From: Cryptomeria japonica
Taxonomy: Eukaryota; Streptophyta; Pinopsida; Cupressales; Cupressaceae
Assembly (NCBI RefSeq): GCF_030272615.1
Contig: NC_081406.1
Span: 145,616,091 to 145,680,090 of the forward strand
DNA length: 64,000 nucleotides
Reading direction: 5' to 3'
Shown here: piece after piece, positions 55,458-64,000 of the stretch
How positions within the stretch are numbered: position 1 is the first letter of the stretch
Layout of the letters: the number at the start of each line of letters is the position of its first letter
Translations under genes and position numbers: made by a program
Notes under the pieces: generated by a model
What the model saw: only the letters and a program-made list of their open reading frames with translations
Database searches by the model: none
Told to the model about the DNA's origin: nothing

Positions 55458-57209
55458 ATGGAAGGAAAATTGATCATCAGAGAATTGAGCAACGAGGAAT
55501 TTCAAGCTTTGGACAAAGTGCTCTTGGATGAGTTTAACTTGGAGAAGATTAGAGTTGTTGAAGTTGGTCTGAATGATGATGAATTATAGAGGGTCAAAGG
55601 ATTGGAAGAAAAAGGTTTGAATCTATGGACCGAATTCCCTTGTGTTGATAATGCAAGGTTATCAAGATAATTCTTATCCATGCGCGAGATAACCGCATCA
55701 TGTTGGATAAACCCTATCCGATCACGAAGGAAGTCATTTCCATGGTCACTGGTTTGTGTGATAGTGGATAAGTTTTGGAAAAGAAGTCAATCTTGAATAG
55801 AGAAGTGGAAGCCCTAAATGACATGAAGGGTGATCAACGAGCTTTGATCATTAACATAATCATCAACCCTGTGGTGAGGAATGCTTCCTATGGCATCTCT
55901 TATAAAATCTATTTCAAAAATAGGGAAGGTACCACCTCGACAATTGCAGTATATATAGAACATATGCTTGTGATGGAGAACAAATAATTCAACTTGTGTG
56001 AATTGCTAAAATAATTGTTGTTAGAAAATATTAAGATGACAAAAGAGAAGAAATATGTCTTCCAATTTGGGTCATTTCTTGGAAGTTTGGTTATGTATTG
56101 TTTGGGAACCCTTTCGACAAAAGATAGTGTTATATGAGAGTCTAGTGTTCCAATTGTAAGATAGATATTTATATATTTAAATAGTCTGGTTAATAAAGAG
56201 GAAGTTTGCAATATACTTATTTCAAATTATTTATGGACGTGTGGAGTGTTGGCCCGGTTTCTATATATTTCTCTTCCGGTTATCGAGATTCATCCTCTGG
56301 AAAAAGGAAAATGAGACAATTTGTTCCCATTAATATTTTAAAGCCAAAGAGAAGCAAGGTAGAAGATGTTGTGGTGATTGATGATACAAAATCCCTTATA
56401 TCTAGAGGAGATTCAGAAGTTGCAATGCAGGAAGCTGGAGATTCAAATGATGAATCTAATTTGCTGAAATTGGTTGACAGTACAGATGGAATCAAGAAGA
56501 TTGGTATGAAATGGCTGAATTCAGTTGAGTTAGATATAATTGAGAGCATTATGATGAAGGATTTTATCTAGAGAAAGATGAGCCATGTAGATATTAGTAA
56601 TCTGCTTCCAGAATCTTGAATGAGGTTCTAAAAGAAGGAATGTTTGAGCAATTAGTTGAAGAAAAAGGTTTGGATATACATAATTTGTTGAATGAATGTA
56701 TTGATGCACACAAGAACTTATCAACATGTATTGAGGAATTGAGAGAATTTATCTGCAGTGCTAGCAGAGTCTACAGGTATTGTATCTCTTGGTCGGAAGT
56801 TGCAGTGAGGCACAAAAGTAAGATTGATGCTATTGAGGATGAGCTGAAGGGTCTAGGAAAGTCTTTTGATTTTCTCAATGACATGGATGATGAGCAGAGG
56901 AAAAGAGTTAACTCTCTTCAAGATGAGATCAAATTACTACAAAGACAGAGGGAAGACTTTGTAAGCATGTTTTGGAAGGTTAAGGAGATTGTTGAAGCTA
57001 AGTTAGAGCATTTTTTAGCATTTCTTGGGAGTGTAGTTAGGTATGAGTTGAATCCATCTACTCCAAATAGTTTTTTCCAATCCCTTAATCTACTAGTAGA
57101 GTGCAGAAGTCTTTCAATAAGTATTATACTAGCTATACATTCTTGGAAAGTTCTTCTTCCAAGTCTAAAAGAAAAACACAATTTTAAATTGTCGAAGAAG
57201 AGCAACTGA
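55458..57209 (+). pseudogene. Accessory ORF of element C in place of pol
   Basis: From the Met at 55458: MEGKLIIRELSNEEFQALDK, then GLEEKGLNLWTEFPCVDNAR, HARDNRIMLDKPYPITKEVI and SMVTGLCDSG (55670-55770), ALIINIIINPVVRNASYGIS, a VFQFGSFLGSLVMY part (56070), a basic block KPKRSKVEDVVVIDDT (56340-56390), and a 197-codon run at 56616-57209 with a heptad-like coiled coil (HKSKIDAIEDELKGLGKSFD, QRKRVNSLQDEIKLLQRQRE). No catalytic motif is seen. The early part resembles plant retroelement-linked proteins of the putative plant transposon protein kind. It is broken in at least six places. Confidence 0.6.
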
Positions 57210-57423
57210 AATTTCTTGTGTGATATTTTGATGTTGACATTTTTGGTTGTATATATTTGTTCTTTCCTTTTTCATCAAAGGCATCCTTTGTCCTTGATGT
57301 CAAAAGGGGGAGAAAGGAATACGATTTCAAATGAATGTGGATTTGACGAGTTGCATGAGTAAGGGGGAGTTGTGTGCAGTTATGTTTTTGAATATGTTTT
57401 CCATCAATGACAAAGGGGGAGAT
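57210..57423 (+). other. Element C 3' UTR with three polypurine tracts
   Basis: CAAAAGGGGGAGAAAGG at 57300, GTAAGGGGGAGTTG at 57359 and GACAAAGGGGGAGAT at 57409, the last right before the LTR. Confidence 0.75.
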
Positions 57424-57507
57424 TGTTAGACGTGTGAATAATGTTGTCATTGATGTCAAACTAGTTATCCGATTTCGACCAAATAGTGTATGCAGTCTAG
57501 ATATTAG
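57424..57507 (+). repeat. Stub of element C 3' LTR
   Basis: 84 bp matching the LTR start at 44328, then an abrupt change after GATATTAGC to copia RNase H sequence of D. The LTR is therefore cut at its start. Confidence 0.85.
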
Positions 57508-58000
57508 CCCAAATTTCAGATTACGTGCCTATACATACTCAGATTGGGTAGGAGATGTTGATGAACAAAAGAGAACTATAGGTGGTGCATTCTTTCTTTG
57601 GAAGAAATTAGTCTCATGGCTTAGCAAAACAAAATCATGCACTTCATTATCTACTACTGAAGTTGAATATGTAGCTACTACAACAAATTGTACTCAAATC
57701 TTATGGATGAAGCAAATGATAAAGGATAAAAGGGTAATTTATGATGAACCTAGTCTTATTCATTGTGATAATACAACTTCTATTGATATGCCAAAGAATA
57801 TGGTATTTCATTCCAAATCAAAACACATATCTATAAGATATAATTTCTTGAAAGAAAAGGTGGAAGCAAAGTAAGTCAGATAGGTATATGTGCCCACTTA
57901 GGAACAGATTGTAGATATTATAATAAAATAGTTACCTAAAGATAATTTTGAATATCTCAAAAATCAATTGGGGGTCACCACCCCTCCAGAAGAGACTTAG
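57508..58000 (+). pseudogene. Element D RNase H
   Basis: LRAYTYSDWVGDVDEQKRTI keeps the motif with its Asp; then KKLVSWLSKTKSCTSLST, VEYVATTTNCTQILWMKQMI, IHCDNTTSIDMPKNM and KHISIRYNFLKEKV, ending with YLKNQLGVTTPPEET and a TAG at 57997. In the middle the usual Ala-Glu before Tyr is Val-Glu. Very close to the Copia-A RNase H in layout. 121 codons without stop before 57872. Confidence 0.9.
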
Positions 58001-58356
58001 AGACATAGAGATGCATCAATCCGGTGAGCTTATCAGAAATATATTCTGATCCAGGTTGATGAGATGGTGCTGCTACTCAGGGGGAGTAGTTAGTTGATTG
58101 GTTCAATACCTTGGCATTAACCCTTCGGCATTGATATCAAAGGGAGAGAGATATCCATGTAAAAAATAAAAAAGCATATTCCAGTATGGGGGAGAGATAT
58201 TTTAAAAAGCGAGAACAAGATATATCAGATCATTTAGAGAATCAGTTAGTTCTTTTGTTGTTATCTTGGGAGAGAGTTTCTTGGAGATTGTTGGCATTCC
58301 TTAGCACTTGGATGTTTTTCACATTCAATGTTACCATCAATGCCAAAGGGGGAGAT
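58001..58356 (+). other. Element D 3' UTR with polypurine tracts
   Basis: AGGGGGAGTAG at 58079, CAAAGGGAGAGAG at 58138, TATGGGGGAGAG at 58186 and CAAAGGGGGAGAT at 58344, the last directly before the LTR start. ATCCGGTGAGCTTATC near 58019 is like the same place in Copia-A. Confidence 0.8.
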
Positions 58357-59569
58357 TGTTGGCAATATGCAGGAATTAATTATGTGTTTTCATTGATATC
58401 AACACTGCTCCGATTGGTTATTGAACTGCTCCAGTTGGAAATGGTTTTGGTAGAGGTTATCAAAGATTCTGCTCCGGTATGTCCAGATTGTTGTATTCAG
58501 TTCTGGAAGGATATTCATGATGATTATATGTATGTCATATTCAGTTGGTTCATGATTTGATGCTTTGGAAGCTATTGATTATTTTCTAGACTACTGGTCG
58601 ATGTTCTTGGTCCCATTTGGTAATATTTGATGAAATGGTTAAGTGGTTTTGATGCGGCTTCTAGAAATGGTTCTTAATATGCTAAATGTGTTCTTGACCA
58701 TGTCCCAGTTGTTTGGTGGCTTTGCATTGTCTAGCGTGAAGATTTGGTGATCCTATTTGGGTTCAATAGGATATTCTGTGTTATTGACACTGAGGGTTTT
58801 TCTCGGTTGGTGTAACGTGTTGCGGTTGATCCAGAATTCCCTCCAGAAGTGTTTTATGATTTGAGGATGTTATTTGGGTCCTTGGCCGATATGGGTTGTG
58901 ATCCAATTATTTTTTTATGCATTGTAATGATAAATTTATATTAGGGTGGCCGACCTATTTGTTTAGGTCTATGTAACGCATAAATATAATTGTAAGATCT
59001 CATTGTAGATCATGCATGAATGAATGATGGATGGATGGATTAGATGCATAGATGAGCGATTAACGAATATATGTAGATGTGAAATAAGGTCTGCAAGGTT
59101 GATAGAGTTTGTTAATCAAGTTGTATGAGGATTTAGTCCCCTAGTTGTGTTGTAGACAATGTGCTTAATCATAACTATATCCAAGCATTAGGAGATGCTA
59201 TTTCCACAGTTCATTTCCTCCGGATTGTAGTTTGATGATTATGTAAGACTGCGAGACTTCCCTTTTGTGTTGAGGAGTGTCCTCTAGGCGGTTGGTCTGA
59301 TTTCAAGTGCAATCCCCATTACAATATTTTCACATACTACTGTAGAAGTATTATCTGACTGTGGGTAGGGTTTCCCTCCATGTTTTTTCCCTTCACTGGG
59401 TTCTCCACGTCAAAATATTGGTTTTGTGTGTTGTGTACTCTCATGCTTTATCTTTCACAGTGTTGTTCTCATTTTTCTCTGGTAGAAGTTTTATAATCTG
59501 CAATAATTATTTAACTTGTGGAAAATTGATTCCCCCCCCCTCTCAGTTTTCTTCCAATTCATTCTAACA
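58357..59569 (+). repeat. LTR of element D
   Basis: TGTTGGCAATATGCAGG...CATTCTAACA, 1213 bp, with GATATCAACACTGCTCCG early, AGACTGCGAGACTTCCC, and GATTCCCCCCCCCCTCTCAG near the end. Confidence 0.92.
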
Positions 59570-59571
59570 AT

Positions 59572-59583
59572 TGGTATCAGAGC
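59572..59583 (+). other. Primer binding site of element D
   Basis: TGGTATCAGAGC, a perfect initiator Met-tRNA type site, two bases after the LTR. Confidence 0.88.
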
Positions 59584-59621
59584 AAGGTCCTCTCTGCAAA
59601 AGCTTAACCACTTGAGGAGAT

Positions 59622-59792
59622 ATGATGGCATCAAGTTTTTCATCTAATTTCTACCAAAAAGAGAGTCCCAAATTTGATGGCACAAATTACAAATTATGGA
59701 AGGAGTGAATGAGGATTCATCTGAGATGTCTTGGATCTAAGATATGGGAGATAATAGAAAATGGTTATACACCTCATGATCCTATTAGATAG
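59622..59792 (+). pseudogene. Element D gag, N-terminal piece
   Basis: Met at 59622, or the next at 59625, opens MASSFSSNFYQKESPKFDGT with NYKLWKE, a stop at 59705, then MRIHLRCLGSKIWEIIENGY and TPHDP, the standard copia gag start. It breaks off where inverted LTR sequence begins. It is the closest relative in the window of the Copia-A gag start at 14738. Confidence 0.87.
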
Positions 59793-59802
59793 ATCTGATA
59801 CC

Positions 59803-60085
59803 TGGAGTAACTAAGAGGGGGAGGGGGGGGTAAATTGGTTTACTATAAGAAATCAGAACTATTGCATATCAAAACCTTTGAACCAGAGCACAAAGAAACC
59901 AACACAATGAAAGATAAAACATGAAAGCTTAATACACACAACACCAACATTTTGACATGGAAAACCTAGTAAAGGGAAAAAACATGGTGGGAAACCCTAC
60001 CCACAATCATATAATACTTCTGCAACAATATATGAAATGATTACAATGGGGATTGCACTTGCAATCAGACTTACCGCCTAGAGAT
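59803..60085 (-). repeat. Inverted, truncated D-type LTR with primer site
   Basis: The minus strand matches 59280-59569: CTAGGCGG, TGCAAGTGCAATCCCCATT, GGGTAGGGTTTCCCACCATG and CCCCCCCTCCCCCTCTTAG, and ends TTACTCCA, followed (59792-59802) by GGTATCAGATC, a primer site. Only 283 bp remain. It faces the D LTR at 58357-59569. Confidence 0.82.
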
Positions 60086-60715
60086 TGTTGGCATTGCATG
60101 GAGATTGCATTGATGAAGTATAGTGTTGTCATTGATGTCAACAACAACTGATAATGGAGATGTATTATAACCGGTAGTGATACTGTATTGCAAACCGGTA
60201 TGATGCAAACTGGTAGTATTATTATTGAAGTAGAGTGATCAACCGGTAACCCTAACCTATTGATAAGTTTAACCCTAACCAATGAAGCTTGGAGAATCGA
60301 TTGTGTTGAGCTATGATCAAATGATGAGTGAAGATGAAGATGCCACGTATGCATGATGAATGTGATGAGTTTCAAAGGTGATTTGGTATGTAGAGATAAC
60401 CATTTTATCTTGGGAATGAACAAATGCATAGCATGAAGTGAATAACGTGTGATGAGTTACAAGATCCAATGTGTGGTGATCAAGGAGTGATCCAAGAGTG
60501 GTCAAAGTTGTCTTGAACAATGTGCAGCTGATTGCTATGTAATCTAATTGTCTAGATTGAACCGATATGTTTATAATCTCTATGAGATCTTAGGTTTTGT
60601 GTTGTGTTACCGACCTATTGTATTTGTATTTAAGGTCGATGAATTGTTTTGTAAATTGTGTTGGAGAATTTGTTAAGTGTGAGTTATTGTTGCCAAACCA
60701 GGAGTATGTGCAGAA
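60086..60715 (+). repeat. 5' LTR of Copia-E, right end uncertain
   Basis: Starts TGTTGGCATTGCATGGAG. It matches 63417-64000 in TGTCATTGATGT, ACCGGT, CCAATGAAGCTTGGAGAATC, CTATGAGATCTTAGGTTT and GTTACCGACCTATTG words. The match can be followed to the window end (GTTAAGTGTGAGTTATTG), so the true end lies at or after 60713. Confidence 0.82.
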
Positions 60716-61500
60716 TGTTGTGAAGGCAGATAGGAGCATAAAAGGATCTTGTGTTTAAGCCTAATAGCTTGAGGAAAAGATCTCGGAGAACATGATGAAG
60801 AAAGAAGGTCTGAAGTTCAATAGGGAAAACTATAGAATTTGGAGTGATAGGATGAAGATATATATCAAGAGTTTAGGAAGCTAGTACTTGGAACATGTTG
60901 TTACTAAAGATAAATTGCATAATGGGATTTTGATAGATGATCAAAAGGAGCAATAGGAGAATAATCAGCATTGGAGGCCATCATTAGTTCCTTGTCTAAT
61001 TCAGAATATGTTGATTTTCATGGATTGGAGACTGCATATGAAGTATGAAAGAAACTAAAAGATATCTATAGTAGTGATGAGCATGTTAATATTGCCAAGG
61101 AAGAGAGTTTGAGAGGAAAATTTGATGATATGTGGATGACTGAAGGTGAAAATATTTAACAGTATGGTTAGAGAATTAAAGAGATATTCGGTGAAATCAA
61201 GAGTGTTGGAGGTACAATGGAGGATACCACTGTGGTTAGAAAGGTGTTGAGAACCCTTCTACTGGTCTACGCTATTTGAGTTGCAGCCATTTAGGAACTC
61301 AAATCTATTGATAAATTAAAGGTAACTCTTGACTTTTTCATTGTTAAACTGACTGCTTTTGAATTAAATGGTTATGATGAAAGTGTTCAAAAATCAGAGT
61401 CTGCGTTTAGATCCTCATTCTCAACCCCACCGATAAGGAAAAGCAGAGAAGTGAACTATAGTCATTAATCTAGATCTAGCAGAGAGGTAGATGGTGAAGA
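60716..61500 (+). pseudogene. Copia-E leader and gag
   Basis: Near 60793 the frame MKKEGLKFNRENYRIWSDRM, then KIYIKSLGS, is the copia gag start. Fragments of the central domain follow (IEIFGEIKSVGGTMEDTTVV type around 61170-61240). At least five stops or shifts. No clear primer site is seen between LTR and gag. Confidence 0.72.
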
Positions 61501-61504
61501 TGGT

Positions 61505-61831
61505 TTGATTGAGCTTGAAGCATTGTTGGCCAAGTGGTTACCCAGAGGTATCGGTAAGTACGAAGGTAAATTACCATTGAAGTGTTTTGCATGTAACCGG
61601 ATTGGACATATTGATGCTAACTGTCCAAATAGAGACAATGAGGAGAAACGTGAGAAGTATAGGAAGTATAAAGGCAAAGGTAAAAGAAATTGTCTCATTT
61701 CAGTAGATGGAGGAATCACAGATGAAGAATTTGAGGAAGATGCAAATGAGGACATTGAATTTGTTTCTATTAAGGAAGAGATATCAGATCAAAAGGCGTT
61801 AGTCTCTAACATGGATAGTTCTAATGACTAG
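61505..61831 (+). pseudogene. Copia-E gag C-terminus with zinc knuckle
   Basis: 108 codons from LEALLAKWLPRGIGKYEGKL through an intact CCHC knuckle CFACNRIGHIDANC to a Lys-rich stretch and an acidic part, ending at a TAG at 61829 just before the protease box. Same order as Copia-A 15467-15760. Confidence 0.88.
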
Positions 61832-63056
61832 ATTATAGATGGTGGTTGTTCACACCACATGACCAGTAACCAGAGTAAGTTTCTTACTTTGAAGGAATTT
61901 TATGGAGGTGTTGTGAGATTTGGGAATGACTCACCCTGCATGGTGAAAGGAAAGGGATCCATCTATCTTAATGGTAAGAGCAATGTAGATGATGTCTATT
62001 GGGTTGAAGGATTGAAACACAATCTTTTGAGTGTTGTTCAACTCAATGACAGAGGTTACCCATTGGAATTCAAGAATGGAATGTGCAAGATTTATGGAAG
62101 TAGAGATGAACTAATTACAACCGAAAAACATATAAAAGGTAACTTGTTTCATCTAAATTTTAAAGTCAATAATTGCTTAATTGCAAAAGTAGATGTTAGT
62201 TGGCTTTGGCATCAAAGATTTTGTCATATAAACTTTAATAACATTGTAAGAGTCAGTAAGTCCAAATCGGTAAGAGGTTTACCACAGGTGGACAAACCGG
62301 TGAATGCCTTGTTCAAGGAATGTCAGTTTGGAAAGATGAAATCTTCAACCTTTAGAGGAAAATCTTTCTCAGTTGAACATTTGCTACATTTGGTTCATAC
62401 CGACCTTTGTGGACCAATGAGGACTAGGAGTATTCAAGGTGTTCTGTATTTCATGATCTTTATTGATGATTGCTCAAGGATGATGTGGGTCACATTATTG
62501 AAGGACAAAATAGAAGCTTTTAGCAAGTTTAAAGCATTCATAGCCTTAGTTGAAAATGAAAGTGGAAGAAAGCTTAAGCGCTTAAGAACTGATCAAGGTG
62601 GTGAATTTACTTCAGAGGAATTCACTAGATACTGTGAAGACAATGGAATGAAGAGGCATCTTTCTACACCTAGGACACCATAAAAAAATGGTATTGAAAA
62701 GAGGAACAATCGGTCAATAGTTGAAGCTGTAAGGACTATGCTAGTTCAAGGTGGTGTAGCTAAGACATTCTGGAGAGAAGCTATCAGCACAACTATTTAC
62801 ACAATGAACCAGATACTAGCTAAAAGAGGTAAGGATAAACCACCATATGAATACTGGTATGGTAGATCACCTAATGTCAGTTACTTTAAGATATTTGGTA
62901 GTAGATGTTTTATCAAAAGAGGTGATTATATTGGTAAGTTTGATGCTAACAGTGATGAAGACATTTTTCTTGGTTACTCCACCAAGAGAAAATCTTACAA
63001 GTGTTACAACAACCGGACTAAGAAAATCATTGAAAGTGTTAATGTTTGAGTAGATG
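61832..63056 (+). pseudogene. Copia-E protease and integrase
   Basis: Protease box IIDGGCSHHMTSN (Asp kept, DSGCS as DGGCS), then VDDVYWVEGLKHNLLSV. Pre-integrase WLWHQRFCHINFNNIV and KECQFGK form the zinc-binding site. Core: LVHTDLCGPMRTRSIQGV (Asp), RLRTDQGGEFTSEEF (Asp) and, after a stop at 62681, NGIEKRNNRSIVEAV (Glu). C-terminus: KTFWREAISTTIYTMNQ, YEYWYGRSPNVSYFKIFG, FLGYSTKRKSYKCYNNRTKK, IIESVNV. 274 codons run without stop at 61859-62683. All catalytic residues are present. Confidence 0.92.
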
Positions 63057-63416
63057 AGTTTCATGAAGATTCAGGAGAAACCAGTAAGGAGAAGGAGGAA
63101 GAAGAACCTTACATATTATTTCTAGAACTAGAACCGATAAAGCAAGAAGTTGGTGAACTAAATATTGTAGCCCTAGTTCAATCGGTATAGGTAGGTCCCG
63201 TAGAAGATGAAGAAAGTGAAGAAGAAGAAGAACCTAAAGACCATGATCATGTTATTCCAAGGTATGTTAGACTTAATCATAATCTTGATAAGATTATTGG
63301 AGATAAAGATGAAGGTGTGTTAACTAGAAGAGGGATAAGAGAAAATTATTGTATGATCTCCACTATTGAGCCTAGAACTGCAAAGGAAGCTTTTAGAGAC
63401 TAACACTGGATCAAGG
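63057..63416 (+). pseudogene. Copia-E linker up to the missing RT
   Basis: Acidic linker (EDEESEEEEEPKDHDHVIPR) followed by RRGIRENYCMISTIEPRTAK and EAFRD*HWIK, the segment directly before copia RT. An LTR begins at 63417, within the Trp-Ile-Lys codons region. Stops at 63047, 63187 and 63401. Confidence 0.85.
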
Positions 63417-64000
63417 TGTTGGTATATTGCATGAAGATTTCATTAATGAAGTTTAAGTATTGTCATTGATGTTAATTATAATCGGTAATGGAGTTGTTAT
63501 ACAACTGCTAGTTGTACAGTGAAGGAAACCGGTATTACCATTGTAGCAGGGAGATGAACCAGTAACCCTACTTGTTGATGTGCCAAACCCAAACCGATGG
63601 AGCTTGGTGAATCGGTTGTGTTGATTTGTTTTGGTCTATAATCAAATGGTGATCAAAGATGATTATGCCACGTATAAATGTGATGAGTTTCAAAGTCATT
63701 TTTGGCGTGTAGAGATAACTGTTTTATCTTGGGAATCAACAAGTGTATTGCATGAAGTGGAAACCGCATGATGAGTTATAGCTTTCGATGAATGATGATC
63801 AAGGAGTGGTCGAGGTTGAATAGGATAATATGAAATGATTGATATGTAATCTAACTATCATGTTTGAATCAATTTTTATTTGTAATCTCTATGAGATCTT
63901 AGGTTTGTGATGTGTTACCGACCTATTGTTTTGCTTATAAGGTCAATGAGTTTTTGTTGTAGTGTTGACAATTTTGGTTAAGTGTTAGTGTGATTTATTG
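63417..64000 (+). repeat. Second Copia-E-type LTR, cut by the window end
   Basis: Starts TGTTGGTATATTGCATGAAG and aligns with 60086 onward. There is no polypurine tract before it, so it is not an ordinary 3' LTR in its place: either an inner deletion joined it to integrase or another family member inserted here. Confidence 0.83.

Larger units (their letters stand above)
44328..57507 (+). mobile_element. Element C: copia-like LTR element without pol, interrupted by B and a solo LTR
   Basis: The LTR start TGTTAGACTTGTTTGAATAATG at 44328 recurs as TGTTAGACGTGTGAATAATG at 57424, after a polypurine tract, so the two mark the 5' and 3' LTRs of one element. Its 5' LTR is cut by element B (44582-52222) and by a solo LTR (52840-53881). 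The inside (54234-57423, about 3.2 kb) has a primer site, a gag-like region and an accessory ORF but nothing like protease, integrase, RT or RNase H. It must have depended on enzymes from another element. Confidence 0.8.
57508..60085 (+). mobile_element. Element D: copia remnant with one LTR shared by two copies
   Basis: RNase H end, polypurine tracts, LTR, primer site and gag start follow one another. The LTR thus ends one internal region and begins another, as in tandem copies formed by recombination. The left is cut at 57508 against C, and the right is cut in gag at about 59792 by an inverted LTR of the same family. Confidence 0.8.
60086..64000 (+). mobile_element. Copia-E: Ty1/Copia element, right end outside window
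   Basis: 5' LTR, gag, zinc knuckle, protease and integrase follow in order, up to 63410, where an LTR of the same family begins with no RT or RNase H. It is the best preserved element of the window, with single stops and few shifts. Confidence 0.88.

Overview
This window is plant nuclear DNA from a large, repeat-filled genome. A gymnosperm, probably a conifer, fits best, but that is inference from the dense nesting of decayed LTR retrotransposons and the near absence of genes. Almost every recognisable coding segment is retroelement gag/pol broken by stops and frameshifts. I found no bacterial or viral genome, rRNA, tRNA gene or CRISPR array. The one host-gene relic is a two-block pseudogene resembling the peroxisomal import protein PEX13 (38065-38262 and 42711-43104).

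Layout. (1) 1-14116, minus strand: a Tat/Ogre-type Ty3/Gypsy element with two RNase H domains, a tRNA-Trp-type primer site and a 2.8 kb leader containing two repeat arrays; its 3' LTR lies left of the window. It sits inside the 5' LTR of (2) Copia-A, 14117-36714, plus strand. Copia-A carries a solo LTR 17015-18618 (duplication GTATC), a solo LTR 18990-20502 (GGTAT), a long non-coding LTR-like insert 20569-26663 (TGGAT) that itself holds solo LTRs 20912-22100 (CTATA) and 23259-24489 (GTATA), and a 5'-truncated Athila-like Gypsy-2 at about 26936-34480. (3) 36715-44327: spacer, PEX13 relic with a 4.4 kb intron-like gap containing tandem repeats and a promoter-like block, then a minus-strand LTR-like block. 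(4) 44328-57507: element C, a copia-like element with no protease, integrase, RT or RNase H, but with a gag-like zinc-knuckle region and a long accessory ORF; its 5' LTR is split by a whole chromovirus B (44582-52222) and by a solo LTR (52840-53881). (5) 57508-60085: remains of element D, where one LTR serves as the end of one copy and the start of the next, followed by an inverted LTR piece. (6) 60086-64000: Copia-E, whose integrase region runs into an LTR with no RT in between.

The history reads as successive insertions. Target duplications and frame continuity across the insertion points give the order: Copia-A is older than the pieces inside it, and the long insert is older than its own two solo LTRs.

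The most noteworthy items are: accessory, non-canonical ORFs in two different retroelement types (30783-33210 and 55458-57209); a palindromic AGCGCT repeat array just downstream of a primer site (12314-12570); an 11-bp-period G-box array of seven units (41091-41167); and the PEX13 relic.
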